From: Aotearoamyces nothofagi | Taxonomy: Eukaryota; Ascomycota; Leotiomycetes; Leotiales; Tympanidaceae | Assembly (NCBI GenBank): GCA_015345905.1 | Contig: JADDTR010000002.1 | Span: 806,001-870,000 of the forward strand | Reading direction: 5' to 3' | DNA length: 64,000 bases | Shown here: one piece after another, positions 1-9,335 of the stretch | Layout: each line of letters starts with the position of its first letter | Position numbering within the stretch: the stretch's first letter is position 1 | Notes under the pieces: model-generated | The model's database searches: none | Seen by the model: the letters and a program-made list of their open reading frames with translations, nothing else | Told to the model about the DNA's origin: nothing | Position numbers and translations under genes: made by a program

Positions 1-4
1 CCAA

Positions 5-2116
5 TTATTTACCGTCAGCAAGCGAGATCTCATAGAAGATATACTCATCCTTAGTGATAGGTATCGTCAGCAAACCATTGAACTCTACATCGCCATGCGA
101 AGTACCCGGCCGAGCAGCCTCTTCGGAATTTCGGTCTCCTCGTGGATATGATAAATACCCGTTGATCACTTCATCGGCTGTATGCTCCGACACTGGCGAG
201 ACTGGCGATGGGGATCGAAGCCTGAGTCTGAGATCTTCTGCGTCGGCTAAGGAGACAGGGGAGACGCTGTCTTCGTCCTGCTCTTGTGGCGACGAAAATG
301 CTTCGCTCAGTTCTAGAACTTCGAGCCGCTTTGATGGATCGGCATAGCTGGATTCGTAGCGCAGATTACTTGGTTTGCGCGCTCTGTGCTGTAGAAGGCG
401 GCAAGCTCCTGCGAGGGACACCTCGACGTCTCTCAAGGCCGCATAGACAGTGTCGATCCTGCCCGCAGCTGGTTCAGATCCCGGTTCAAGGATGCCGATG
501 CTCTCGTTCCCGTCGTCGTCTGAAGCCCAAGAGAATCTCCAACTAAGCAGTTCCGGCAACTCAGGAACGACGTCGTGCTCACTGCCCCAAAAGGCCTCCC
601 AGTCTAGCGCGTCCATGGCATGGGTGAACTCTCGATACAGCTCCTTCTGTGCCGCGCTAGCTGATGTGGCCCTGATATGATCGCTTCGAGCTTGTGGAAG
701 CGAGCAGATACGCACGCGGTTGTGCGTGATGCATTGAAGTACGTTTTGGTTCTCCAACACGAACTCCTGCACCTGACGCGGCGTGGTGCTGGTGGGGAGA
801 CTGAAGAACCTTCTGATGTTCCGGATGTAGAGCTGGCCGGTGGTGCTGTGTACCGGAATAGCGCCTGTTAGACTGGCGAGTTGCGGTTCTCCGAAGGATG
901 CCTCGCTGTCGTTCTCGGAGTCGTATTCTTCGCCGGTAGGATCTGATGTTGGTGTCTCGACTTCTGCAGATTGCGGAAGAGATGGGCAGGATGGAAGGAC
1001 GACGGTGTGGGATGTTGGAAATGGCGTTATCCCTAGGCAAATGGCGCTGCTGTTCTCGGGGAACGGCTTCATGGGGAGAGATCGCGAGTCGTCGGTAGTA
1101 TAAAAGTCATCTTCGTCCGCCCAGTTAGCGGAAGATGCAGGACCGACGATTTCTTTGTCTATCGTGATGCCTGGGGTGCCATTGGGACTTCTGGAAACTG
1201 CTGTGTTTAGCAGACTATTCTGAAGGTTGACAACAGGTGTTGAGATTGCTAGACCGATAGATGAGGCATCTATATGTGTCTCATCAACGATGGTGACTTC
1301 TGGTTGCGGCTGACCGGCTGTCTTCCTGTCGCCGAGACGTTCAGACTTACTTTGGAGCGGCTGCATCGGCGTTGGCATTTCCGGATGGGTGTCAGCGTTT
1401 AACAACTCTCTAGTTGACATTTTTGGACTCTGAGGATTTGCCTGTGCGGTTGTCTCTGGTTCTACTGTGCCATCTACAACATCTTCAGCCTTAAGAATTA
1501 TGTCCACAACAGTTGGACTACTTTCTAGTCCAATAGTGATCTCACCGAAAGAGTGAACTGTCGCTTTGAGGGCTATAAATGCCCTTAGATGAGCATCTGC
1601 CGCCTCGAGGTACTCCTGGTAAGTCGTCTGTCCTGCCCGCAGGTGAATATCGAACTTTCGTCTCTTGAGCCGTCTCTTGAGAAACTCCTCATTTACGGAA
1701 AATTGACGAACTAACTCTGTATACGACGGAGTATCGAAAGAGGTAGTCGGTCCGGGCTTATAGCAAGACTGCTCTCTTCGAGCTCTGCGTCTGAGGAAAG
1801 CTTCGTTCTTGATTATTATCCTGATAGTGTCGTTGTGGTTGAGTGACTCTTGGAGTGCTGGGGCTTCGGAATTCGGGTTTCTAGGATCAATCAGTTCCTC
1901 TCCCAGTCTGCCAGGGTTTGATCCAGCTGTGACCGCCAGGGCCGCGGTGCAGCCAGAACAGAGGTTTGTGCTGTCACGGTTCACCTCGATGATCTTCTGA
2001 CATGGTCGCTTGCGTCCTAACCAGTCTACAACTCCAACGGCACGAAACTCACATGGTGTACTGATGGGTTCCCGGTGCCCGCATCGGGAGTAGATTATTC
2101 GATGGATTCTACACAT
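5..2116 (-). CDS. Cys-rich N-terminal module protein, function unknown (703 aa)
   Basis: A single uninterrupted frame of 703 codons beginning with ATG at 2116. I do not recognise the family as a whole. The first 56 residues form a compact Cys/His module: C2, C12-G-H14, C22, C39 and C53-x2-C56. The same spacing up to C22 occurs in the divergently transcribed neighbour at 2847-3965, so the two are probably related. The remainder is low-complexity, rich in Ser, Thr, Pro and acidic residues, with no signal peptide or membrane segment. Residues around 120-190 are basic and helix-prone. The C-terminal part has acidic and SPVSPVSE-like stretches that resemble phosphorylation targets. Zinc binding is an inference from the Cys pattern. 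Reading frame and length make the gene itself likely; the role is unknown. Confidence 0.7.
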   Translation of the reverse strand: MCRIHRIIYSRCGHREPISTPCEFRAVGVVDWLGRKRPCQKIIEVNRDSTNLCSGCTAALAVTAGSNPGRLGEELIDPRNPNSEAPALQESLNHNDTIRIIIKNEAFLRRRARREQSCYKPGPTTSFDTPSYTELVRQFSVNEEFLKRRLKRRKFDIHLRAGQTTYQEYLEAADAHLRAFIALKATVHSFGEITIGLESSPTVVDIILKAEDVVDGTVEPETTAQANPQSPKMSTRELLNADTHPEMPTPMQPLQSKSERLGDRKTAGQPQPEVTIVDETHIDASSIGLAISTPVVNLQNSLLNTAVSRSPNGTPGITIDKEIVGPASSANWADEDDFYTTDDSRSLPMKPFPENSSAICLGITPFPTSHTVVLPSCPSLPQSAEVETPTSDPTGEEYDSENDSEASFGEPQLASLTGAIPVHSTTGQLYIRNIRRFFSLPTSTTPRQVQEFVLENQNVLQCITHNRVRICSLPQARSDHIRATSASAAQKELYREFTHAMDALDWEAFWGSEHDVVPELPELLSWRFSWASDDDGNESIGILEPGSEPAAGRIDTVYAALRDVEVSLAGACRLLQHRARKPSNLRYESSYADPSKRLEVLELSEAFSSPQEQDEDSVSPVSLADAEDLRLRLRSPSPVSPVSEHTADEVINGYLSYPRGDRNSEEAARPGTSHGDVEFNGLLTIPITKDEYIFYEISLADGK

Positions 2117-2846
2117 CTCAGAAGTCTTTTGAGGCTGGCCGGTCTGGTGTTTTGCTGTTTTGCTGTTTTGCTGAATAGGGGCTTGGATAACTCACGGTTA
2201 CTGGCATTGGTGGGTGTCATGATACTTTTAACGCCTCTGCCCGTCGTAATAATTGTTGTCACTGAACATTTTGCTATGACAAAGACCTGAAAGATCCTTT
2301 CTCGTCTTTTGCGTTTAGACAATAGCTTTGTGTGGACAGTGACTTCTTTGAGAACAGCATATCAATCGATCGCCTTTGTCTTGCTACAACAACTATGCTA
2401 TTCTCAAGTTTCTTTCATCTGACTTTTCATGGTAAGGAGTTCTTTCAGCGCACAGTGAACAGCCAACTTGAAAAGAACCATCCTCTATCGACAAAGGCAA
2501 GTCTCGGACAATGATATTGTTCACTCTGGTATTTTTTTCTTTGATAATGAACATTGATGATAATGTGTAGCTTTATAGAGAAATGTATGATACGATGAGA
2601 AGCACATGGGTTCTTTCCAAAGTGCCTTCGCTCTTTTAGATATCGGCTGTTCAGTGTTAAGAGCGAGGGAATGGGATGAATAGCATTTGTAGATGTCTAT
2701 ATAATAATCACACAGTCCTCCTTTCTGATAATTTTTCTCAACTTACGGGTCATACCAACACAACGTTCTAGAATCCTCAAGCAACACCACCAAAGAAACG
2801 CCAGAACCAAAGCCGACTCTAAACTTTCAGAAATAAATCTGCACAG
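2117..2846. promoter_or_regulatory. Shared divergent promoter region of the two Cys-rich genes
   Basis: The 730 bases between two start codons that point away from each other. It is AT-rich with short homopolymer runs and holds no convincing ORF; the small frames here lack coding character. It probably contains both 5' leaders and promoters. No specific binding site is recognisable. Confidence 0.45.
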
Positions 2847-3965
2847 ATGTGTGGCACACTTTACACAACGTATCAGCTGTGCGGGCACATCCTCACTGAA
2901 CATCAGGTATGTCAGAAGGAGGTCCGCAGAGAGAAAGAGCAAACCAAGAAGTCATGGCTAACCAAGCTCCTCTCCCCAAAGAAGACCTGCCGCCAGTCAG
3001 ACAACGCCGTGGGCGTGAGGAAATGGTGCAATAGCTGCGCCGCGCAACAGCTCAAGGCCGCGAAAGAAGCCGCAACCCGCGCCGCACAGGAGTACTACCC
3101 CAACAGAGCTGGCGAGAGCTTGTCGTCCGACATTCCACCCGAGCTCCTGCACCAGTTCCATGGCCTCCCGGGCAACGACTTCGCGGCCTTCGGGTACGCA
3201 CCCAGGGAGCCCGTGCAGCAGCGTACACCTCCGCCGAATAAACCTCTCCCACCGCTCCCGACACTTACACGGTCGGGCCGCACCAAGAGAACGCATGCCC
3301 CAGGCCCTTATCGACCTGAGTCTAGTAAACGACCAGCCCTGCAGCTTCAAACTCCGCCCAGGGAGCAGGACTCTGCCGAATACTTGTCAAGCCGTCATTA
3401 CACCGGCCAGCTTAGGAACGAGCAATCCTCAGCCCACCATTCGTCGAACCGGTATCCCACCGGCCAGCTCAGGAACGAGCAATCCTCAGCCCACCATTCG
3501 TCAAGCCGGTATCCCACCGGCCAGCTGAGGAACGAGCAATCCTCAGCCCACCGCTCGTCAAGCCGGCCTCCCACCGGCCAGCTCAGAGGAGAGCAAACCA
3601 CAACCCAGAGACCCGTCTCTCCCGTCTCTCCCATTTACGACTCGCCTCGCCGAAACCCCACAGGCCAGAGACCCGTCTCTCCTGTCTCCCCCGTCTCCCC
3701 CGTCGCCCCCAAGACTCCAAAACGCCGACCCTACGCCGCACAGCCCCCAAACGCCCCCGCCCGTATCCGCAGGAGCCCTCCTCTCCAGGCACCGCTCGGA
3801 CTCCCACAGCCCCATAGACCCCTCCAGCATGTCACGTCGTCTCTCGGAAGACATATCGACGACGCCGAGGACATATGGCTGCAAGCGGGCTCGGAGAATA
3901 GGGGCTACGGCACCCTTGGGAACGGTCTCTGGGATCGAGAACAGACTCGAGAGGACTGGTTCTGA
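2847..3965 (+). CDS. Cys-rich N-terminal module protein with internal 19-residue repeats (372 aa)
   Basis: One open frame from ATG 2847 to the stop at 3965, with no intron needed. Residues 1-64 carry C2, Y9, C12-G-H14, C22, C48 and C61-x2-C64. Positions 2, 9, 12-14 and 22 coincide with those of the divergent gene at 5-2116, which suggests an old inverted duplication. Behind this module the protein is Pro/Arg/Ser-rich and contains three nearly identical 19-residue repeats beginning TGQLRNEQSS, plus a partial fourth, then SPVSPVSP runs. The C-terminus (about residue 330 on) is less repetitive. No membrane segment or signal peptide is seen. The Cys module may bind zinc (inference). Function unknown; the strong GC content of the frame and the codon-phased repeats argue that it is translated. 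Confidence 0.7.
   Translation: MCGTLYTTYQLCGHILTEHQVCQKEVRREKEQTKKSWLTKLLSPKKTCRQSDNAVGVRKWCNSCAAQQLKAAKEAATRAAQEYYPNRAGESLSSDIPPELLHQFHGLPGNDFAAFGYAPREPVQQRTPPPNKPLPPLPTLTRSGRTKRTHAPGPYRPESSKRPALQLQTPPREQDSAEYLSSRHYTGQLRNEQSSAHHSSNRYPTGQLRNEQSSAHHSSSRYPTGQLRNEQSSAHRSSSRPPTGQLRGEQTTTQRPVSPVSPIYDSPRRNPTGQRPVSPVSPVSPVAPKTPKRRPYAAQPPNAPARIRRSPPLQAPLGLPQPHRPLQHVTSSLGRHIDDAEDIWLQAGSENRGYGTLGNGLWDREQTREDWF
3402..3590 (+). repeat. 57-bp coding tandem repeat
   Basis: Three near-identical 57-bp units plus a partial fourth, in phase with the 372-aa frame. Each unit encodes TGQLRNEQSSAHHSSNRYP or a close variant. The copies differ by few bases, so copy number probably varies among strains. Confidence 0.85.
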
Positions 3966-4568
3966 GAACTGATCAGGAGGTGACGCTGGGGCATCATCTC
4001 AAAATAAAAAGATGAATACCAAGAAAGGCATTCCGGGAAAAGGCGAGGAGCTATGGAGTAATTAGAGTTGCCCTTCTTAGGCCGCTAGACCACGAGACAC
4101 AGAATAAAAGCCAACAAAAAAATGTTAGGAGTTATGGAGCAATTAGATTTGCTTTTCCTAGTCCCTGGATCATGGGAGACGCAAAATAAAAACCACATAA
4201 AACAACTGAAGTCTTAAATTATGTTTCCGTGACTTGATATTGAATGTACGTATATAGTCATTAATGCATGTCCATTCGTAGAGGGGTGACTACAAGGAGA
4301 TTTCAATACCTGTTCGCTTTCCTGATTACCCGCTCGCTTTCCTGATGACCTTTCTCGCACTGTCCAATTAGTCTTGAAGCTTGTCCAACTCAAAGAAATA
4401 AGTCATTCTGAAGTTCATAGCCGTGTCCTTCTTCAACTGGTCCATCCCGTCACATTTCCGTCTTCCTCCATCCACCTCTTGTTCCCGGGAACCCAATATC
4501 CCATATTTCCATTCTTCTGGTTCGTTCTCACAGTCTTGATCTGTCTGTATCCTCGTCTTAGGCGTTCA
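3966..4568. other. Convergent 3' intergenic region
   Basis: Lies between the ends of the 372-aa gene and the MPO1-like gene. It contains an imperfect 81-bp tandem duplication and a short repeat of CGCTTTCCTGAT near 4315-4345. No coding frame is supported. Confidence 0.5.
4046..4207. repeat. Imperfect 81-bp direct tandem repeat
   Basis: Two adjacent copies begin AGGAG(C/T)TATGGAG(T/C)AATTAGA and end in a run of A after CCA(A)CA. They differ at many positions, most of them transitions, so the duplication is old or has been mutated. Confidence 0.7.
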
Positions 4569-5275
4569 TTATGTGGGAGGACTATTATTGACGGTACCAT
4601 TGGCTTTGTTGGCGCTCTCGGCCTTGGTTTTGGCGATTTCCTTTTCGACCAGCTTATTGATTCGGCCCTGGAGCTCAGGCCTGTATCCCATCTTGAACAA
4701 AAGCTCCATCCAAACGAAAAATGGAGCTAGAACAAGGGCCTGCAGGAGGTTGTCGAACAAAGCGGGAGCTCTACCTTCAAAGACGCCATGGCCAATGAAC
4801 TGAACAATCCAGGAGCAGATGTGGATCCCAATAGCCGCCCTGTTCGCAATAGAAGGTGCAACTGTTGTGAGGTGGTTGGCGTATGCGGTCCAGGCGAAAA
4901 TAAAAGGGGCAATTAAGGAGCCTGCGACAGGTTCTAGGAGAATGTAGAAGCCGCTGTATAGTATCGTTACAATAGTACCGACATTGAGCGGCAAATTGGG
5001 TATGGTCAGCCACGATGGTAGAGGGATTATTGTAGGTGAGTTTGTTGCCTTTTATCGTCAGATTATGCTAAAAGTGCGTGCTTAGTCAATGGAAAGCCAC
5101 AAACCAGCAGAAAACCAGTCGCCAACAGAATAGGCACGAAAACCATGTGGATGCCAATGTTTACTGAGTTGTGATGGTAGGCACCGTACTGTATGGACAT
5201 GTCAGTTCAAGTGCCGCAGATGTGGAGAACAGGTTGACCTACGAAGGACAGTTGTTTCTCGAGGTTGAGAGACAT
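4569..5275 (-). CDS. MPO1: MPO1/DUF962 (YGL010w) family 2-hydroxy fatty acid dioxygenase
   Basis: Three exons on the minus strand: 5243-5275, 5105-5188 and 4569-5048, giving 198 aa (yeast Mpo1 is 174). Exon 1 encodes MSLNLEKQLSF, exon 2 YGAYHHNSVNIGIHMVF, and exon 3 continues with TNSPTI and the hydrophobic core. This is the diagnostic N-terminus of the family, including the HH and H residues; a second His cluster lies in HICSWIVQFIGHGVFEGRAP. In yeast the enzyme is an Fe(II)-dependent ER-membrane dioxygenase that shortens 2-hydroxypalmitate in phytosphingosine breakdown. About four hydrophobic segments fit an ER location. The C-terminus is charged and Lys-rich. It is head to head with RPB7. 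Family assignment is firm; substrate is by homology. Confidence 0.9.
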
Positions 5276-6011
5276 GTTGAGGACGCTTTGCTGAGAATGA
5301 TTGTATTTGAGGGTTGTACTCAATTACTGGACTGTGTCTGTCGTACAATCATTGAAGCATGCAATGTATGCGAGGAGAAGGAGTATGACGGCCGTAAAAG
5401 TGTTGATTCTGTCTTCGATTCTATCAATTGGCTTAAGCTGTCTCGGATAGCGTGATGACATCGGCCGCTCGACCCAACGGCTCCGCATTCCACTCGCGAA
5501 TCAAAAGAGCCTCAAAAAGTCTGAACGCGAGTCCGAGGTGTGAAATCAACGACCCTTCGTTCCTCTCCGACAACGACGAAACCCCAACCCTCGTTCGCAA
5601 TTCACTTAAAGCGTCGGCAACCTTTGTGCACTCTCTGTGACGATTCCAGAGAGCTGCCAGAGAGTTCTGTCCTTGAGCGCATCCATTCTCTTGACTGTAC
5701 GTTATTTTACTAGCCCAGCGCTTCATTGCGTTCGGGATCTGATGAATACAGAACTTCTCTGATTGGAGCGCATTACTTGGAATACTATCGCGCGATCTTT
5801 ACGATTCAGAAAATTTGCTATATGGGTTTGGAGATCATTGGGAGCCTGCTGCGCGACTACTTGGAGGTCGGATTCGCGATCTCGATATAGCCTCGAAACC
5901 GCAGCTCGTCGTCACACGAACTACCTCACACGCTGCCGAGAATAATATCGAAGTCACTATCGAATTCTAGTTGCACCCTTCTGTGGTTATCGAATAACCA
6001 AGTCGATCAAT
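5276..6011. promoter_or_regulatory. Divergent promoter region of MPO1-like and RPB7 genes
   Basis: 736 bases between the two start codons. It carries a 97-codon open frame on the minus strand (5433-5726), listed separately. Otherwise nothing is recognisable. Confidence 0.4.
5433..5726 (-). CDS. Small hypothetical ORF (97 aa)
   Basis: Open frame with an ATG at 5726, ending ITLSETA. It has moderate composition but no domain I recognise, and it lies inside the divergent MPO1-RPB7 spacer. It may be a chance frame, a 5' leader ORF or a gene remnant. Confidence 0.15.
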   Translation of the reverse strand: MKRWASKITYSQENGCAQGQNSLAALWNRHRECTKVADALSELRTRVGVSSLSERNEGSLISHLGLAFRLFEALLIREWNAEPLGRAADVITLSETA

Positions 6012-6690
6012 ATGTTCTTCCTCTACAACCTCGAACGTCAAGTCACCTTGCACCCCTCTTACTTTGGTAAAAATATGCACGAGTTGGTTACAGGAAAACT
6101 ACTCAGAGATGTTGAGGGTACTTGCACTGGTAGCTATTACATTGTAACAGTGATGGATACATTCGATGTCTCCGAAGGGCGTATCTTACCTGGGAGCGGC
6201 CTCGCAGAGTTCACAGTGCGTTACCGCGCGGTTGTATGGCGACCATTCAAAGGGGAAACTGTAAGTTTTGTCAACCGCAGAAAGATTTTATAGCCTATGG
6301 AACTAACCCAATGGACCGCAGGTTGATGCGATCGTAACCGGAGTCAATTACGAAGGATTTTTGGCCATGGCCGGGCCTCTCCAGCTTTTCGTATCTCGGG
6401 AGGTATGTTTTAGAAAAGTAAATTCCGTGATACTCCTCCACTAACCCACTTAGCTCATCTCAAAAGACATAAAATTTGATCCTAATGCTACTCCCTGGCA
6501 ATGGACAGATAACGAAGATCAAGTGATCGAAAAAGGGGCTCAAGTTAGGGTGAAATTATTAGGTATTAGATCGGATGTTGGCGCAATGTATGCAATCGGT
6601 AGCATTAAGGAAGACTATTTGGGGTAAGTCCCTAGTTTAGAAACTTTAGTATCATCGTCATTAACAGCTTATAGTGTCCCACCGGCCTGA
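6012..6690 (+). CDS. RPB7: RNA polymerase II subunit RPB7
   Basis: Four exons, 6012-6260, 6322-6402, 6454-6623 and 6675-6690, join to a 171-aa protein, exactly the length of yeast Rpb7. It opens with [19 protein letters not shown], contains the RNP-like stretch [20 protein letters not shown] with PFKGE, and ends in [11 protein letters not shown], the conserved end of the OB-fold domain. Rpb7 pairs with Rpb4 in the polymerase II stalk, binds nascent RNA and links transcription to mRNA decay. The N-terminal half is very conserved. The OB half ([27 protein letters not shown]) seems more diverged than I expect for this gene in filamentous ascomycetes, so a second copy elsewhere is possible. All splice sites have consensus donors and phases agree. 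Confidence 0.92.
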
Positions 6691-7597
6691 GCTTCCGAGG
6701 AGAGATTCATAGGATCTAGAAAATCGCTTGAGATTCTGCGCACAATGAACGTCTCAGCTCCTAACGTCGAAAACGAGGCATTTAAAAGGAAGAGGCTTAT
6801 TAAGTGGCGCTACTGGTGACCCTTCCAGGGCTGCGTCCTAAAAGTTGAAAAGTATCAACGTTACCATCCCAAAAAGAGGCATAGCTTCAGCATGTACATT
6901 ACCTAGTTGAACCAGGAATGACATCAAATTTAATAGTTCGATGAACAATCCCTCATCACGTACTGTGACGTGTGATACTCAAATCCTGTGAATATTGTCC
7001 GTTCCATGAATGAGCGTGGTGTCTGCTATAGCGTACGTAGAGACCGCAGTGTTGGGAAACATCTGGCAGGTCTACCAAAAGCCCCTTTTACTTACGCTCT
7101 CACCCGCACCGTTATGCTAGTACTGGATGGGCGGAGAGGCACCATAGGGCGCATGCCCAAAACCCCTCTTATTGCCTCTTGGCATAGCTTTTAACTTCTT
7201 TTAGGGAGTGTGGTTGCATCCTTATATTACACAAAACCCTCTTGCCGGTAAAGGATCGTTGGGGTTTCAACAATATCGGTTCGCCTAAAGCATAGAAGGG
7301 TGAAGGTGGTTCTTTCCTATTCCCTCTGCAGAGTACCGATGGCTTTATTGTAAGTACATGTGGCTTGGACTGGTCTTAGAGTATGTTGCATTATCGATTT
7401 TCAGAATTTGCTCTTAAGTCCCACCCTCTTTTCTGCTACTCACACACTCTTCTACCCTCTATCCCACAAGTTCAAATTACACCAAATTACAACGATCGAC
7501 AGACAATTTGCTGATAATTATCGATAGCGACCGTCAGTCATTGACAACAGCTCAATATACTTGCATCTGATAACATCTTCCACCGTTTCCTGACAAC
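6691..7597. other. Intergenic region downstream of RPB7
   Basis: About 900 bases with only short frames (the longest 68 codons, near 6988). I see no coding or RNA signal. The stretch just before 7598 is pyrimidine- and CAA-rich like a fungal 5' leader. Confidence 0.4.
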
Positions 7598-7834
7598 ATG
7601 GATTATGTAAAGCAGGTAAATTTCCTACGCACACCAACAGACTATCGTACAGTAAGCATGGAAAAGCAGGTTGGGTTGCATCCACGGCGATCCGACGGCC
7701 GGAGGGCCAGTTTCGACCTTACCTGGGGCCCAAGTGGTGGTTGTCAAGCCATTCAGCGGTTAATCGGCGACAAGCTGACCGAAGGCCGTCACAGAGCCCA
7801 CGACCATGGAAAGCCTCTGAAGCTTGGGATTTAA
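7598..7834 (+). CDS. Possible small protein starting MDYVKQ (78 aa)
   Basis: ATG 7598 follows a leader-like CAA-rich tract and an ACAACATGG start context. The frame runs 78 codons. A GTAAAT donor sits directly after MDYVKQ, so it could be the first exon of a spliced gene; I could not find a convincing continuation. No family is recognised. Confidence 0.2.
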   Translation: MDYVKQVNFLRTPTDYRTVSMEKQVGLHPRRSDGRRASFDLTWGPSGGCQAIQRLIGDKLTEGRHRAHDHGKPLKLGI

Positions 7835-8011
7835 GAGAAGGCAGATGCTGCGAAGAAGGAAACGAAGGCCTTGCAGAAGTCCTTCTCTTCGATATATGAT
7901 CACGTTTCTATGCAGCATGCAAGGCTAGGCCTAACTCTCATGCAGTAAACAGAAGAATTTCTTTCCACAAGTCGACTACGACCAAGTCCGGCCCTGCAAC
8001 ATCCAGGCCGT

Positions 8012-8485
8012 ATGTTAGGTAGAATCGAACCGATGCCATTCATAAGGGGTGAGGAAGAAGACGAGATGGAAGACGAGATGGAAGACGAGATGGAAGACGA
8101 GAAGGAAGACGGGAAGGAAGACGGGAAGGAAGACGAGAAAGAAGACGGGAAGGAAGATGAGAAAGAAGACGGAAAGGAAGATGAGAAAGAGTTCGACCCT
8201 GGTCCGTTGAAAAGGACACTAATAGGAGCATTGGTCTTCGATAGCCCTTCGGACATACCTGAACCTCTCTCTTCATCCCAGCTAGAAAACCGTGCTAAAT
8301 CATCGAAGGAGTGGATGTGGAAGATGACTGAGATGTTATGCTGTCTACCTTCTAGTAGCTCATTTTCTGCGTATCAAGTCACTTTCTGCGGTCTGAATGT
8401 CATAAATAGCAACAACAGTCTCGATACCACCTTCTCACAACCTCCACGGCCAACTTTTCACTTTCTGCACACAACCTCCCCTTGA
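8012..8485 (+). CDS. Hypothetical ORF with Glu/Asp/Lys tandem repeats (157 aa)
   Basis: The frame from ATG 8012 contains EDEMEDEMEDEKEDGKED-type repeats for about 45 residues, followed by an unremarkable C-terminus. The opposite strand is also open through the repeat, so openness alone proves little. It lies just upstream of the 273-aa gene in another frame and may be its leader region. Low confidence as a gene. Confidence 0.25.
   Translation: MLGRIEPMPFIRGEEEDEMEDEMEDEMEDEKEDGKEDGKEDEKEDGKEDEKEDGKEDEKEFDPGPLKRTLIGALVFDSPSDIPEPLSSSQLENRAKSSKEWMWKMTEMLCCLPSSSSFSAYQVTFCGLNVINSNNSLDTTFSQPPRPTFHFLHTTSP
8051..8190 (+). repeat. GAAGACGAGATG-type short tandem repeat
   Basis: Degenerate 12- to 18-bp units of GAAGACGAGATG, GAAGACGGGAAG and GAAGATGAGAAA over about 140 bases, in phase with an acidic frame. 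Confidence 0.8.
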
Positions 8486-8513
8486 TAACGACATCGTAAA
8501 CGACACTTGCTCA

Positions 8514-9335
8514 ATGAACTCTTCATCCGACATTGCTGTCGATAATCACCAGAAGGGCACCTCCTCACAATCATATTACACAGAGCTAGGCCTTCCAGAA
8601 TGTTTCTTGTCTGAAGAAATGTTTACCACTCCGCAGTCGGATGGTGCAGATTGTGCCACTGATTTAGCGGCATCTGAGACTTTACTTCAGCCTGATACTT
8701 CTTTCTCTTGGGCCGATGACGTGGAGGAATCCGAATGGGACCAAAGAACTACGTCGTGTGAGGAAAATGCTAGAAAAGCAGAAGGAAAGCCTGCTGCTTC
8801 CGTACAAGAGCAACAATGTTGTATCCCTGTCCAGGAACTTGCGCCTCCGGGCCCAAGACTCGTCGGCTGCACATGGCACCGCTGGCCGCTCGATATTTCT
8901 CTTGATTTCATCGTCGGCTACATGGAGCAGGACCCACAACCCTACCATCTACCCATAATAATCCTCACCGACACCGAAGGCCAAAACTATAGTCTCAATG
9001 AAGTTCCTGAGAACTTCGAACCAGGCTATCTTGAAAGAATCATCGACGAACGCAACGCCGCCCAAGAAGAATTCGCGTCAAATCGGGAAAAGCATGAGGT
9101 GTATGGTAAACGCAAGGCGGAGTTCTTTAAGTATCGCGATACATACTCAGATGCCGAGATGTATGCCGAGATGTATGCCGCCTACCAGGTGGAAGTTGGT
9201 GCCGGTGATGCTGCACGACAATGGTGGGAACAAGAGCAACGAAACTATACGAAAAGGTGGATGATTGTGGAGGAACTGAGGAAGATGGAGCTGGAAGAGG
9301 AGGAAGAGAGGAAAGAGCAAGAAGAGTACGAATAG
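8514..9335 (+). CDS. Hypothetical acidic protein (273 aa)
   Basis: One continuous frame from ATG 8514, preceded by a CAA/CT-rich leader typical of fungal genes. No known domain. The N-terminal 120 residues are Ser/Glu-rich and disordered in character. The central part (about 120-180) has a folded look (PGPRLVGCTWHRWPLDIS, then YMEQDPQPYHLPIIIL). From about 180 the protein is charged and helical, with a duplicated AEMYAEMYAAY motif, and ends in an Arg/Glu coiled-coil-like tail. Function unknown. It might be a lineage-restricted gene; the coding call rests on length, start context and composition. Confidence 0.5.
   Translation: MNSSSDIAVDNHQKGTSSQSYYTELGLPECFLSEEMFTTPQSDGADCATDLAASETLLQPDTSFSWADDVEESEWDQRTTSCEENARKAEGKPAASVQEQQCCIPVQELAPPGPRLVGCTWHRWPLDISLDFIVGYMEQDPQPYHLPIIILTDTEGQNYSLNEVPENFEPGYLERIIDERNAAQEEFASNREKHEVYGKRKAEFFKYRDTYSDAEMYAEMYAAYQVEVGAGDAARQWWEQEQRNYTKRWMIVEELRKMELEEEEERKEQEEYE

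Noticed and set aside
54-1103. Plus-strand frames of 60-97 codons over the 703-aa gene
   Set aside because: They overlap a longer coding frame on the other strand with normal composition and show no family signal.
6988-7194. 68-codon frame after RPB7
   Set aside because: Short, no motif, no leader-like context; likely chance.
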